This document shows positions 1-7,605 of a DNA stretch of 64,000 nucleotides, piece after piece (positions within the stretch are counted from its first letter, which is position 1; each line of letters opens with the position of its first letter). The notes under the pieces are model-generated. The model worked only from the letters and a program-made list of their open reading frames with translations. It was not told the origin of the DNA and did no database searches. A program made the position numbers and the translations under genes. Origin of the DNA: Bacteroidales bacterium (GTDB taxonomy: Bacteria; Bacteroidota; Bacteroidia; Bacteroidales; P3); NCBI GenBank assembly GCA_017480245.1, contig JAFVBA010000010.1, forward strand, positions 124,001-188,000, in the 5' to 3' direction.

Positions 1-37
1 ATATTTGGTAGTTCTTGTTGAAGTACAATTTCTTGTT

Positions 38-1273
38 TTAATCAATAGGATTTACTTTAGGGAAATTGGCATTGAAGGTTTCAAATTCAGGTTTGCCGAT
101 AATATGTCCTAAGAAATCTTTATACATATCGGTAAATACGAATTTTTCTTCGTCAAAATACTCCGTAGGAAGCGGACGGTTGCCGATTTTTCCCATATCT
201 ATAGAGCCGCAGTTGTATTCTTCCAAATCACCGTATGAACATACTTTCTTTAGTACAGGCATCTTGCCGTATTCTTCTCTCAATAACAAATCCACTGCCT
301 TATCTGCCAAAGCCTGAGTTAATCTGCGGTCGTAAGCGTTGCACATTCCCGAACGTGGATAGTATCCCGTCATTTGCGCACGTGCATCTATTTTCAATTT
401 TGCAGAAATCTCGCTCGCAATTGTACCGCACACTCCGCCCAAACGTGCATGTCCGTACTCGTCTTGCTCAGTTGAAGCATAGACAACATCACACGTTCCA
501 GTTTGTTCGTTATACCAACGCACGCCTTCACTTACAGGTATGATAAGACTTTTATCCGGACTGTTTTTATATGTTTCGGCTACAATTTCAAAGAATTTTT
601 CTTTTCTTTCTTTGGTCATCTCCAATTCAGGAATCAAACTTATCGTACTGCCGCCGAATGTTCCTGCACCAGTAAGCCAACCTGCATCTCTTCCCATCAC
701 TTCCATAACCATTATACGCTGATGTGATTCCGCCGTTGTCTTCAAACGTGCCGCAAACTCTGCAATTGATTTTGCTGCGGTAGGAAATCCCGGACAGATA
801 ACGGCATCGGTTTCTTTGCCGTTGTAAGAATGCATCGTCAAAGTGCGTAAATCGTTGTCTATTGTCTTAGGAAAACCGATTACAGGGATACCTTCCTGTT
901 CGTATAAGCGTTTTGCTGCCCCGTTGGTGTCATCACCGCCGATTGTTACCAATACATCAATCTTGTAACGCTTAAGATTTCTCATCACCTGCGGAACTCT
1001 GTCCTCAGGATTTTTCTTTGACGGGAACGGATTGGTACGTGAGGAGCGCAAAGAAGTTCCGCCGTAAAGTCCGTTGTAAGGACGGTTAGTTAAATCCACG
1101 ATGTCGCCGTCGCCTAACAGACCTTTCCAACCTGTACGGATACCATAAACTTTGAAACCCAACATTAAAGCGCGGTTTCTTACACTTTCTATACTTGAAT
1201 TTATAGCAGGCGTATCTCCGCCGCCGGAAAGAATTGCAAGTGTCTTACCTGCAAATAATTTTTCTATTCTCAT
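38..1273 (-). CDS. pfp: PPi-dependent 6-phosphofructokinase
   Basis: Phosphorylates fructose 6-phosphate to fructose 1,6-bisphosphate in the cytoplasm. The phosphofructokinase fold is clear over 411 residues: the N-terminal glycine-rich loop LSGGGDTPAIN, then GGDDTNGAA, then PKTIDND with the catalytic aspartates, then the MEVMGRDAGW segment. In this family the phosphoryl donor is read from two positions: ATP enzymes have GGDGS and PGTIDND, PPi enzymes have GGDD and PKTIDND. Both PPi-type residues (second Asp and Lys) are present, so pyrophosphate is the predicted donor and the reaction is likely reversible. It is a single gene read leftwards, with a -7-like element (CAAAATTA, reverse complement of TAATTTTG) at 1317-1324. 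Family assignment is very sure; the donor is inferred from motif only. Confidence 0.95.
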   Translation of the reverse strand: MRIEKLFAGKTLAILSGGGDTPAINSSIESVRNRALMLGFKVYGIRTGWKGLLGDGDIVDLTNRPYNGLYGGTSLRSSRTNPFPSKKNPEDRVPQVMRNLKRYKIDVLVTIGGDDTNGAAKRLYEQEGIPVIGFPKTIDNDLRTLTMHSYNGKETDAVICPGFPTAAKSIAEFAARLKTTAESHQRIMVMEVMGRDAGWLTGAGTFGGSTISLIPELEMTKERKEKFFEIVAETYKNSPDKSLIIPVSEGVRWYNEQTGTCDVVYASTEQDEYGHARLGGVCGTIASEISAKLKIDARAQMTGYYPRSGMCNAYDRRLTQALADKAVDLLLREEYGKMPVLKKVCSYGDLEEYNCGSIDMGKIGNRPLPTEYFDEEKFVFTDMYKDFLGHIIGKPEFETFNANFPKVNPID

Positions 1274-1316
1274 GATTCTTGAATTTATATATTTGCATTT
1301 CTTGTTTTGAAGAGTG

Positions 1317-1324
1317 CAAAATTA
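1317..1324 (-). promoter_or_regulatory. Bacteroides-type -7 element for the phosphofructokinase gene
   Basis: On the minus strand this reads TAATTTTG, matching the Bacteroides -7 consensus TAnnTTTG, 44 bases before the start codon. No clear TTTG box is seen at the -33 position, so the call rests on the -7 element alone. Confidence 0.5.
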
Positions 1325-1485
1325 CAATAATTTTTAAAAACTCTGAAATAAAATACACGAAAATAAAAGCAAATGAAATAAAACCTAAATCATTAATCTT
1401 TTTAATAGTTTCAGTGTTTAGAAAATCTTTAATTCAATTTCCCAAAATAAAAGCTTTGTTGCTTCTAAAAAATTCAAAGATATTA

Positions 1486-2100
1486 TTATCTATCTTGAGA
1501 ATTATTAATTTCTTGTAACAAATCCTTATACCACTTCTGCCCGAAACGGCGGATAAGTGCCTCTTTGCAGTTTTCATATACGTGGATATTCTTATTTTTC
1601 CCCTCCTGCAAAGCACTTTGACACACGTCCCAACCGTGAAAATTCAACGCAGTCATTTCATCGTACTCACTGACACGGATTGGGTACAAATTACAGGAAA
1701 TAGGTTTGATGAAATCAATTTTCTTCTCCATATAAAGTTTTTGAAATACGCAAAGATGGGCAGTTACCGGCTTTTCGTTTTCCGTGTTGCCGTCGTTATC
1801 CGAAAGAATTGTCTGCTCAAAAGCAAAAACGCAGTCCTTACCGTCAATAATCTGCGTTACAAGGTTGCCTTCGTCGTCAAGAGTAAAAAAATTCTTGTCC
1901 TTAATAACCTGCTGCGACTTTTCACTGAGGTAGGGAAGCACTTGAGGCAAAAGATTTTTGATTATTTTCTTTTCTTCTTTGGTTATCGGGGCTCCGAAAT
2001 CACCTTCCACGCAACACATACCGCAGCATTTTGCAATATTGCAACAAAAATGTTTGTCCTTTATATCATCGCTTACTATGCTATTGCCAACTATCAACAT
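1486..2100 (-). CDS. DUF3109 family cysteine-cluster protein
   Basis: This 204-residue protein resembles the DUF3109 family, whose function is not established. It has an N-terminal cysteine cluster (HFCCNIAKCCGMCC), further single cysteines in DGKDCVF and HLCVF, then ISCNLYPIRV and WDVCQSA. The spacing recalls YkgJ-like CxxCxxxC proteins thought to bind zinc or an iron-sulfur cluster, so metal binding is a reasonable inference. There is no signal peptide, so it should be cytoplasmic. It stands alone between the phosphofructokinase gene and mscL, with its own -7-like element (CAAAATTA) at 2121-2128. The first in-frame ATG gives a start that matches the usual beginning of the family. Confidence 0.75.
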   Translation of the reverse strand: MLIVGNSIVSDDIKDKHFCCNIAKCCGMCCVEGDFGAPITKEEKKIIKNLLPQVLPYLSEKSQQVIKDKNFFTLDDEGNLVTQIIDGKDCVFAFEQTILSDNDGNTENEKPVTAHLCVFQKLYMEKKIDFIKPISCNLYPIRVSEYDEMTALNFHGWDVCQSALQEGKNKNIHVYENCKEALIRRFGQKWYKDLLQEINNSQDR

Positions 2101-2120
2101 ATTTCACGTATTTTGAATTG

Positions 2121-2128
2121 CAAAATTA
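2121..2128 (-). promoter_or_regulatory. Bacteroides-type -7 element for the DUF3109 gene
   Basis: Reads TAATTTTG on the minus strand, 21 bases before the start codon. The -33 box is not obvious. Confidence 0.45.
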
Positions 2129-2188
2129 CATAAAATAATCAAAACAACTCTTTTTATAATCTCAATAGCAGTTAAGAATTTGTTTCAT

Positions 2189-2398
2189 CTTAATAAGAAT
2201 TTCGCAAACGCGGATAATGATTTTGTAATTACGGATAAAATTTTTGCAATTTCAGAAAACAATTCTGTCAAGACCGTCCAAAATATAATTTCAGACGGTT
2301 TAAAAGTATATTTTGGACGGTCTGAAATATACTTTTAAACCGTCTAAACAAAAATCTTTCCACAAATCACAAAATTATTTCCACTTTTCACAAAAATA
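2189..2398. repeat. Diverged palindromic array of 21-22-nt units
   Basis: Left arm: successive 21-nt units at 2189-2209, 2210-2230, 2231-2251 and 2252-2272, two of them beginning RCGGATAA. Core: 22-nt units at 2275-2296, 2297-2318 and 2319-2340. Right arm: 21-nt units at 2357-2377 and 2378-2398, both beginning TTTCCAC. The left segment at 2212-2230 is an imperfect inverted copy of 2365-2382, and symmetry is centred near 2297. Two overlapping, mutually exclusive hairpins are visible: 2271-2287 with 2307-2323, and 2294-2313 with 2325-2344, the latter a perfect 20-bp stem. It lies between the promoters of the DUF3109 gene and mscL and fills most of that 375-bp gap. Confidence 0.75.
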
Positions 2399-2423
2399 AT
2401 CTCTCTGTTTATAAAAATTTTAC

Positions 2424-2431
2424 TAACTTTG
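2424..2431 (+). promoter_or_regulatory. -7 element of the mscL promoter
   Basis: TAACTTTG matches the Bacteroides -7 consensus and is followed by GCA, as in other promoters of this window. The start codon of mscL lies 44 bases downstream. The -33 region is poorly conserved. Confidence 0.55.
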
Positions 2432-2475
2432 CACGGTATAAATTCATTATTAACAAATTTAAAAACGAAAAAACA

Positions 2476-2862
2476 ATGGGCTTAGTTAAAGAATTCAGAG
2501 ATTTTGCAATGCGCGGCAACGTTGTTGATATGGCTGTCGGCGTTATTATCGGAGGTGCTTTTGGTAAAATAGTATCTTCATTGGTTGATGACGTGCTTAT
2601 GCCGTTGATTGGCGTAATTACAGGCGGTATTGACTTCACCGGTTTAAAGGCAACGATAGGTGATGCCAACATAACCTACGGTAATTTTATTCAAAACGTT
2701 GTTGATTTCCTTATCATCGCATTCTGTATCTTTATGATGATTAAAGGTTTGAATAAATTGTCAAAGAAGAAAGAAGAAGAGCCTGCTGCTCCTCCTGCTC
2801 CTTCAAAAGAAGAAGTCTTATTGACAGAAATAAGAGACCTTTTGAAAAATCAAAATAAATAA
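2476..2862 (+). CDS. mscL: Large-conductance mechanosensitive channel MscL
   Basis: Homopentameric inner-membrane channel that opens under membrane tension and releases solutes on osmotic downshock. The 128 residues show the full family layout: an amphipathic N-terminal helix ([15 protein letters not shown]), a glycine-rich first membrane helix ([15 protein letters not shown]), a periplasmic loop around residues 50-70, a second membrane helix ([15 protein letters not shown]), then a charged cytoplasmic helix ending near EIRDLLK. Length is typical. It has its own promoter, and a palindromic heptanucleotide-rich repeat lies between it and glnS. Confidence is high. Confidence 0.97.
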   Translation: MGLVKEFRDFAMRGNVVDMAVGVIIGGAFGKIVSSLVDDVLMPLIGVITGGIDFTGLKATIGDANITYGNFIQNVVDFLIIAFCIFMMIKGLNKLSKKKEEEPAAPPAPSKEEVLLTEIRDLLKNQNK

Positions 2863-2867
2863 TTTTA

Positions 2868-2948
2868 TTTAGAGTTTAAGGTTTAGAGTTTAAAGTTTAG
2901 TAATAAACTCCTTTAAACCTTAAACTTTAAACTTTAACACCTAAACTA
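2868..2948. repeat. Palindromic repeat of TTTARRG heptamers
   Basis: The left half is built from the heptamers TTTAGAG, TTTAAGG and TTTAAAG on the plus strand; the right half carries the same heptamers inverted (CTTTAAA, CCTTAAA). The whole forms a long imperfect hairpin between mscL and glnS, about four 21-nt units. The same sequence type occurs inside the histidine kinase gene (12335-12418, 12503-12586) and at the start of rluD. Confidence 0.8.
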
Positions 2949-2961
2949 ATAATATCGGCAA

Positions 2962-4641
2962 ATGGAAACCAACACTTTAAATACTGAAAAGGTACAAAAG
3001 AATTTTTTAGAGGAAATAATTGAGAGCGATTTGCAGGAGGGTCGTGTGCAATCCATACAAACGCGTTTTCCTCCAGAGCCTAACGGTTATCTTCACATAG
3101 GACATGCAAAAAGTATCTGTATTAATTTCGGTTTGGCAAAGAAATACGGAGGTAAAACCAACCTTCGTTTTGATGACACCAACCCTGTAAAAGAAGATAC
3201 CGAATACGTGGATAGTATTAAGGAAGATATTCATTGGCTTGGCTTTGATTGGGCTGAGGAACACTATGCTTCGGATTATTTCGAGCAACTTTACAATTGG
3301 GCTTGCGAACTTATAAAGAAAGGTTTGGCATATGTTGATGACCAAACTAACGAACAAATCCGCGAGAACAGAGGTACAGTCCAAAGTCCCGGTAAAAATT
3401 CTCCTTTCAGGGACAGAAGTGTTGAGGAAAACTTACATCTTTTTGAAGAGATGAGACAAGGTAAGTATCAGGACGGAGAAAAAACCCTTCGTGCGAAGAT
3501 TGATATGGCTCATCCTAATATGAATATGCGCGACCCTATAATGTACCGTATTATTCACACCTCACATCACCGTACGGGCAACAAATGGTGTATTTATCCT
3601 ATGTATGACTATGCCCATGGCGAAAGTGATTCCATCGAAAAGATAACTCATTCCATTTGTACGCTTGAATTTGACATCCACCGTCCGCTTTACGATTGGT
3701 TTATCAAATCCCTTGAAATTTATCCTTCACATCAATACGAATTTGCAAGACTTAACATTACCAATACCGTAATGAGTAAGCGAAAATTGTTACAATTGGT
3801 TAAGGAAGGCTATGTTGCCGGATGGGATGACCCGAGAATGCCGACTATTTGCGGATTCAGACGCCGTGGTTACACACCCGAAAGTATCAGAAAGTTCTGT
3901 GAAGATATCGGAGTGGCAAAACGCGACAACCTTATTGATTATTCTCGTTTGGAAAACGCACTTCGTGATGATTTGAACAAGAAAGCCGACAGGGTTATGG
4001 CAGTTCTGCATCCTGTTAAGTTGATTATTGACAACTATCCTGCAAATCAAACCGAGGAGTTGGACGCTGTGAATAATCCGGAGGACGAAAGCCGCGGCAA
4101 ACGCAAGATTTCTTTCTCCAATACCTTATATATAGAGCAGGAAGACTTTATGGAAAACGCTCCGAAGAAGTATTTCCGTATGACTGTGGGACAAGAGGTG
4201 CGTTTAAGGTATGCTTACATAGTTAAATGCACGGGTTGCGAGAAAGATGAGCAAGGTAACGTTACCGTTGTTCATTGTGAGTACGACCCTTTGACACGCG
4301 GCGGCGATACTCCTGACGGTAGAAAGATTAAAGGTACTATTCATTGGGTTGATGCTAATAATTGCATCGATGCAAAGGTAAATGTCTTTGACCGTTTGTT
4401 TAATACCGAAAAGCCTGACGAAGTTGAAGAAGGCAAAACCTTCCTTGACAATCTTAATCCTAATTCTCTAACAGTTTTAGAGGGATGTAAATTGGAGAGG
4501 TCCTTACAAAATGTAAAGCCTTTGGACAAATTCCAATTTGAAAGGTTGGGATACTTCAGTGTTGATTATGATTCTACGCCTGAAAACTTGATTTTCAACC
4601 GTACGACTACATTAAAAGATTCTTGGGCGAAGCAAAAATAA
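2962..4641 (+). CDS. glnS: Glutaminyl-tRNA synthetase
   Basis: Class I synthetase that charges tRNA-Gln directly with glutamine in the cytoplasm. The 559 residues include the HIGH-type signature in [17 protein letters not shown], the KMSKS-type loop in VMSKRKL, the GlnRS/GluRS catalytic core and the C-terminal beta-barrel anticodon-binding region. Length is close to the E. coli enzyme (about 554), and the sequence is GlnRS-like, not discriminating GluRS. Its presence implies the direct route to Gln-tRNA, not GatCAB transamidation alone. It is followed after 9 bases by a barrel-protein gene, so co-transcription is possible. Confidence 0.96.
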   Translation: METNTLNTEKVQKNFLEEIIESDLQEGRVQSIQTRFPPEPNGYLHIGHAKSICINFGLAKKYGGKTNLRFDDTNPVKEDTEYVDSIKEDIHWLGFDWAEEHYASDYFEQLYNWACELIKKGLAYVDDQTNEQIRENRGTVQSPGKNSPFRDRSVEENLHLFEEMRQGKYQDGEKTLRAKIDMAHPNMNMRDPIMYRIIHTSHHRTGNKWCIYPMYDYAHGESDSIEKITHSICTLEFDIHRPLYDWFIKSLEIYPSHQYEFARLNITNTVMSKRKLLQLVKEGYVAGWDDPRMPTICGFRRRGYTPESIRKFCEDIGVAKRDNLIDYSRLENALRDDLNKKADRVMAVLHPVKLIIDNYPANQTEELDAVNNPEDESRGKRKISFSNTLYIEQEDFMENAPKKYFRMTVGQEVRLRYAYIVKCTGCEKDEQGNVTVVHCEYDPLTRGGDTPDGRKIKGTIHWVDANNCIDAKVNVFDRLFNTEKPDEVEEGKTFLDNLNPNSLTVLEGCKLERSLQNVKPLDKFQFERLGYFSVDYDSTPENLIFNRTTTLKDSWAKQK

Positions 4642-4650
4642 ACTGTTGAT

Positions 4651-5304
4651 ATGAAAAAAATAATTATTGCCGTATTATTGAGTGTTGTTTCTTTAACTGC
4701 GTTTTCTCAGGACAGACACCGTGCAGGCGACCAGCCGTATGATATTTTTGTATCCTTACGTCCTACCTATTATATATTGCAAGACAATTTCCTTGACAAT
4801 TATGATTGGGGGGCAGGGGGAAAAGTAAATATTGAATGGTTGTATCAAGAACTGCATTTGTCATGGGGAATTTCCGTAGGCTACAACCGCTATCAGCCGA
4901 AGTGGTTAAAATGGGATTTTGTGCCGACTAAACAACTTTTCGTCGCACAGGAAATTCCTATTATCTTGAATTTTAATTATTATCCGTTTGTTAATAAAGT
5001 TAAGCCCTACATTGGAGTCGGTCTTTCGGCAATGTGGGGAAAGTATGACTATTCTTTCTCCATTATGAAGAACAATTACACGACGGGATTGGAATCTAAT
5101 TTGGACAGATACTATTATCAAGAGTTTGAGATGGAAAGCGGATTCAAATTCGGCGTAATTCCTCACGTTGGATTGATGTTTTCTTTAGACCATAAGAATG
5201 GTTTTGGCTTTGAAGTGGGAATGGAGAGATATTTTTCTAACGGAAGAATGGAAAAACAGAACACTCTGAGCGGTACAATCTACTATACATATATTATTGA
5301 CTGA
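4651..5304 (+). CDS. Outer-membrane beta-barrel protein of unknown function
   Basis: A 217-residue protein with a clear signal peptide (MKKIIIAVLLSVVSLTAFSQ), so it is exported. The mature part is rich in alternating aromatic and glycine residues with many Tyr and Trp, for example YYPFVNKVKPYIGVGLSAMW, and ends in YYTYIID. This is the pattern of a small porin- or OmpW-like barrel (about eight strands). No specific ligand or pathway can be read from it. It begins 9 bases after glnS. Confidence 0.7.
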   Translation: MKKIIIAVLLSVVSLTAFSQDRHRAGDQPYDIFVSLRPTYYILQDNFLDNYDWGAGGKVNIEWLYQELHLSWGISVGYNRYQPKWLKWDFVPTKQLFVAQEIPIILNFNYYPFVNKVKPYIGVGLSAMWGKYDYSFSIMKNNYTTGLESNLDRYYYQEFEMESGFKFGVIPHVGLMFSLDHKNGFGFEVGMERYFSNGRMEKQNTLSGTIYYTYIID

Positions 5305-5593
5305 TGTAGTTGCGGCAATAAGCGAAGAAAATTTACGGAAATTGAGATAAAATTTTCTGAAATCAAAATAAAAGATGTGTAATTGCGAAATCATTTATAC
5401 ATCTTTTGTTTTCGTTATAGCGTGTTCGAATCAAATTGAAAAAACTTATTGTTTTACGAGATTGTTTTATGAAAAGTTTAAATTATTTTATGAAAAACGA
5501 TAAATTTTTATTGTTATTAGAAAGATAAGGCGTAATTTTGCAATTGTAAAGTCAAAAAATAGTTTAACGAATTAACAGAGAATAAAAATAACA
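5305..5593. other. Intergenic region with weak 21-nt periodicity and a promoter
   Basis: No gene is seen. Two short direct repeats are spaced 21 nt apart: a CGGAAAT/CTGAAAT pair near 5334-5375, and TTTTATGAAAA twice near 5466-5500. They look like degenerate relatives of the 21-nt-unit repeats elsewhere in the window. The promoter of the downstream gene lies at 5511-5540. Confidence 0.4.
5511..5540 (+). promoter_or_regulatory. Promoter of the DUF2975 gene
   Basis: TTG at 5511-5513 and the -7 element TAATTTTG at 5533-5540, 19 bases apart, match the Bacteroides promoter pattern. The start codon is at 5594. Confidence 0.6.
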
Positions 5594-6286
5594 ATGGAAA
5601 ACAAGAGAATAAACAGAAGAGTGAGGATAAGCAAAGTACTTTCCAATTCATGGATTGCGCTGTTGGGAATTTTATTATTTGCTGTTATATGCCTCAAACT
5701 GCAATATCTCATAACGGATAATTATAAAGTTACATTCAAGTTGCCAATGTATCAAAAAATCATCAATGTCGATGAAGTGTATATAGAAAATCAAAATCCG
5801 AATGTGTCAATTATGACGGCAAGTAGCCTTTGCTATGTAAATATTGACTATTCCGACAACAAGATTAAGGCTGTTGCTATAACACTTTTGCAAACCATTA
5901 TAAACTATTTGGATTATTTCTATTTTATACTGGTTGCTATTCTACTGACAAAGGTATATCTTTCTGCGGCATGGCTGGATAAGGGTGTAAATCTTGAAGA
6001 AAGAAATTCAAAATACAGAATTTTTACTAAGAAAACCGAAAAACAGTTGCAATGGATAGGACTTGGATTCTTAATATTGCCGTTTATTCATATTGGTTGG
6101 AGATATTGGGAATATTTTACCGCAAAAAATTGTATTGCGTTGCAGGATTACGACATTGACATCCTATATTTGTTTGACATAAGCATAATAGGAATATATA
6201 TGTTGGTCTCGTTTATCTGCTGTTGCGTAACTTTGATACTCAAACAAGGGGTGAAATTGCAACAAGACAGCGATTTGACAATTTAA
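5594..6286 (+). CDS. DUF2975-type membrane protein
   Basis: A 230-residue integral membrane protein with about four predicted helices: residues 20-40 (WIALLGILLFAVICL), about 95-120, about 150-170 (WIGLGFLILPFIHIGW) and about 195-215 (IIGIYMLVSFICCCV). A soluble loop of about 50 residues follows the first helix. Topology and the small HTH gene directly downstream match DUF2975 proteins, which are typically paired with a YozG-type regulator. The biochemical role of the pair is unknown. It has its own promoter. Confidence 0.65.
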   Translation: MENKRINRRVRISKVLSNSWIALLGILLFAVICLKLQYLITDNYKVTFKLPMYQKIINVDEVYIENQNPNVSIMTASSLCYVNIDYSDNKIKAVAITLLQTIINYLDYFYFILVAILLTKVYLSAAWLDKGVNLEERNSKYRIFTKKTEKQLQWIGLGFLILPFIHIGWRYWEYFTAKNCIALQDYDIDILYLFDISIIGIYMLVSFICCCVTLILKQGVKLQQDSDLTI

Positions 6287-6315
6287 TTTGCGGACAAAAA
6301 ACACAAAGAAGCAAT

Positions 6316-6528
6316 ATGATTGTAGTAAATTTGGATGTTATTATGGCGAAAAGGAAAATGTCTCTGAACGAATTGGCTCAGAAAGTCGGAATAAGCATAA
6401 CAAATCTTTCTATATTGAAAACAGGTAAAGCTAAAGCCGTAAGATTTTCTACCTTAGAGGCTATCTGCAAAGTTTTGGAGTGCCAACCCGGAGATATTTT
6501 GGAATATCAAGACGAGGAATCTATATAA
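6316..6528 (+). CDS. YozG-type XRE-family transcriptional regulator
   Basis: A 70-residue single-domain helix-turn-helix protein. Residues 9-60 hold the Cro/CI-like fold, with the LNELAQKVGISITNLSILK segment as HTH and an ending (LEAICKVLECQPGDILEY) typical of the YozG group. An upstream in-frame start at 6223 exists but would overlap the membrane-protein gene by 64 bases. The ATG at 6316 gives the canonical YozG start (MIVVNLDVIMAKRKMS) and is preferred. It follows the DUF2975 gene by 29 bases, and the two probably form a regulatory unit. Confidence 0.8.
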   Translation: MIVVNLDVIMAKRKMSLNELAQKVGISITNLSILKTGKAKAVRFSTLEAICKVLECQPGDILEYQDEESI

Positions 6529-6570
6529 TAGTTTAAAGATTGGCAATAATTGGATAATTATTTGAGATTA

Positions 6571-7350
6571 TTACCCGAACATTACGTCCATTATCATCAT
6601 AAGAACAAAACCGACAGCAAAACCTATTGTAGATAAATTACTGTGTTTCCCACTTGATGCCTCAGGTATTAATTCCTCCACAACAACATACATCATAGCG
6701 CCTGCAGCAAACGATAAAAGATAAGGCATCATCGGACTAATCATATTGGAAAGCAATATCATAAGTACAGCTCCTAAAGGTTCGACTGCACCGCTCAATG
6801 TCCCGAGTATAAATGAACGCATACGGCTATTACCTTCCGCTTTCATCGGCATAGATATTATTGCGCCTTCGGGAATATTTTGAATAGCAATACCCAAACT
6901 CATAGTTATTGCAGCGGAAATTGATAAATTAAGATTATTTTGCAATGCACCTGCAATAACAACACCGACTGCCATTCCTTCAGGCAGATTGTGTATAGTA
7001 ACAGCCAAAGACAGCATAGAGGTTTTTGATAAATGGCATTTTATTCCTTCTTGTGTTGAAGTATTTACGTGAAAATGGGGCGTAATGTAGTCAATCAACA
7101 ACAGAAATCCTATTCCTGCCATAAAACCAATGGAGGTAGGAAGGATTTTTTGCCAAGAATCTGCAACCGAAACCTCTAAACTCGGAATTAAAAGCGACCA
7201 AACGGATGCAGCAACCATAACCCCTGAAGCAAATCCTAATAACAGTTTTTGAAGATTTGAAGACATTTGTTTCTTCATAAAAAAGACGAATGCTGAACCC
7301 AAAGTTGTGCCGATAAAAGGAATTAATATTGCAATAATTATTGAAATCAT
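6571..7350 (-). CDS. ZIP-family divalent metal transporter
   Basis: Inner-membrane importer of divalent metals such as zinc. The 259 residues contain eight hydrophobic segments. The transport-site motifs are HNLPEGMAVG in the fourth helix and NIPEGAIISMP in the fifth, with metal-binding His, Asn, Pro and Glu visible. VVEELIPEA near the C-terminus matches the GufA/ZupT branch. The variable cytoplasmic loop between helices three and four is short and has HFHVN. A -7-like element (CAAAATTA) lies at 7390-7397. Family is certain; the metal is not readable. Confidence 0.9.
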   Translation of the reverse strand: MISIIIAILIPFIGTTLGSAFVFFMKKQMSSNLQKLLLGFASGVMVAASVWSLLIPSLEVSVADSWQKILPTSIGFMAGIGFLLLIDYITPHFHVNTSTQEGIKCHLSKTSMLSLAVTIHNLPEGMAVGVVIAGALQNNLNLSISAAITMSLGIAIQNIPEGAIISMPMKAEGNSRMRSFILGTLSGAVEPLGAVLMILLSNMISPMMPYLLSFAAGAMMYVVVEELIPEASSGKHSNLSTIGFAVGFVLMMIMDVMFG

Positions 7351-7436
7351 TTTTGTTGTATCTTATATTTTCGGTTTAAAATTAGCATACAAAATTATAA
7401 CAATACGATATATTTTGCAATACTGACATTTGAGTA

Positions 7437-7520
7437 AAATAAAGTGCCGAATCAGTAAATTCTTTTTTGAAAAGAGTAAAATGTTTTCAGAAAAGAATTT
7501 ACTGATTCGGCACTTTATTT
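7437..7520. repeat. 84-bp palindromic element, GTGCCGAATCA family
   Basis: Perfect 30-bp terminal inverted repeats at 7437-7466 and 7491-7520, beginning AAATAAAGTGCCGAATCAGT, around a 24-bp centre. It lies just downstream of the PorE-like gene and may end its transcript. Related copies are at 24648-24733, 29510-29595, 49437-49522 and 57035-57120. Confidence 0.92.
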
Positions 7521-7605
7521 CGATATAGTTATATTATATATTTCTGCGTTCAAAAAGTTTATGCAAATTGCACTGCTTTATTTTCCTAAGAAGAAAAATT
7601 CTTGA

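Noticed and set aside
6223-6315. Longer form of the YozG-type regulator starting at 6223
   Set aside because: It would overlap the DUF2975 gene by 64 bases and add residues not seen in the family.
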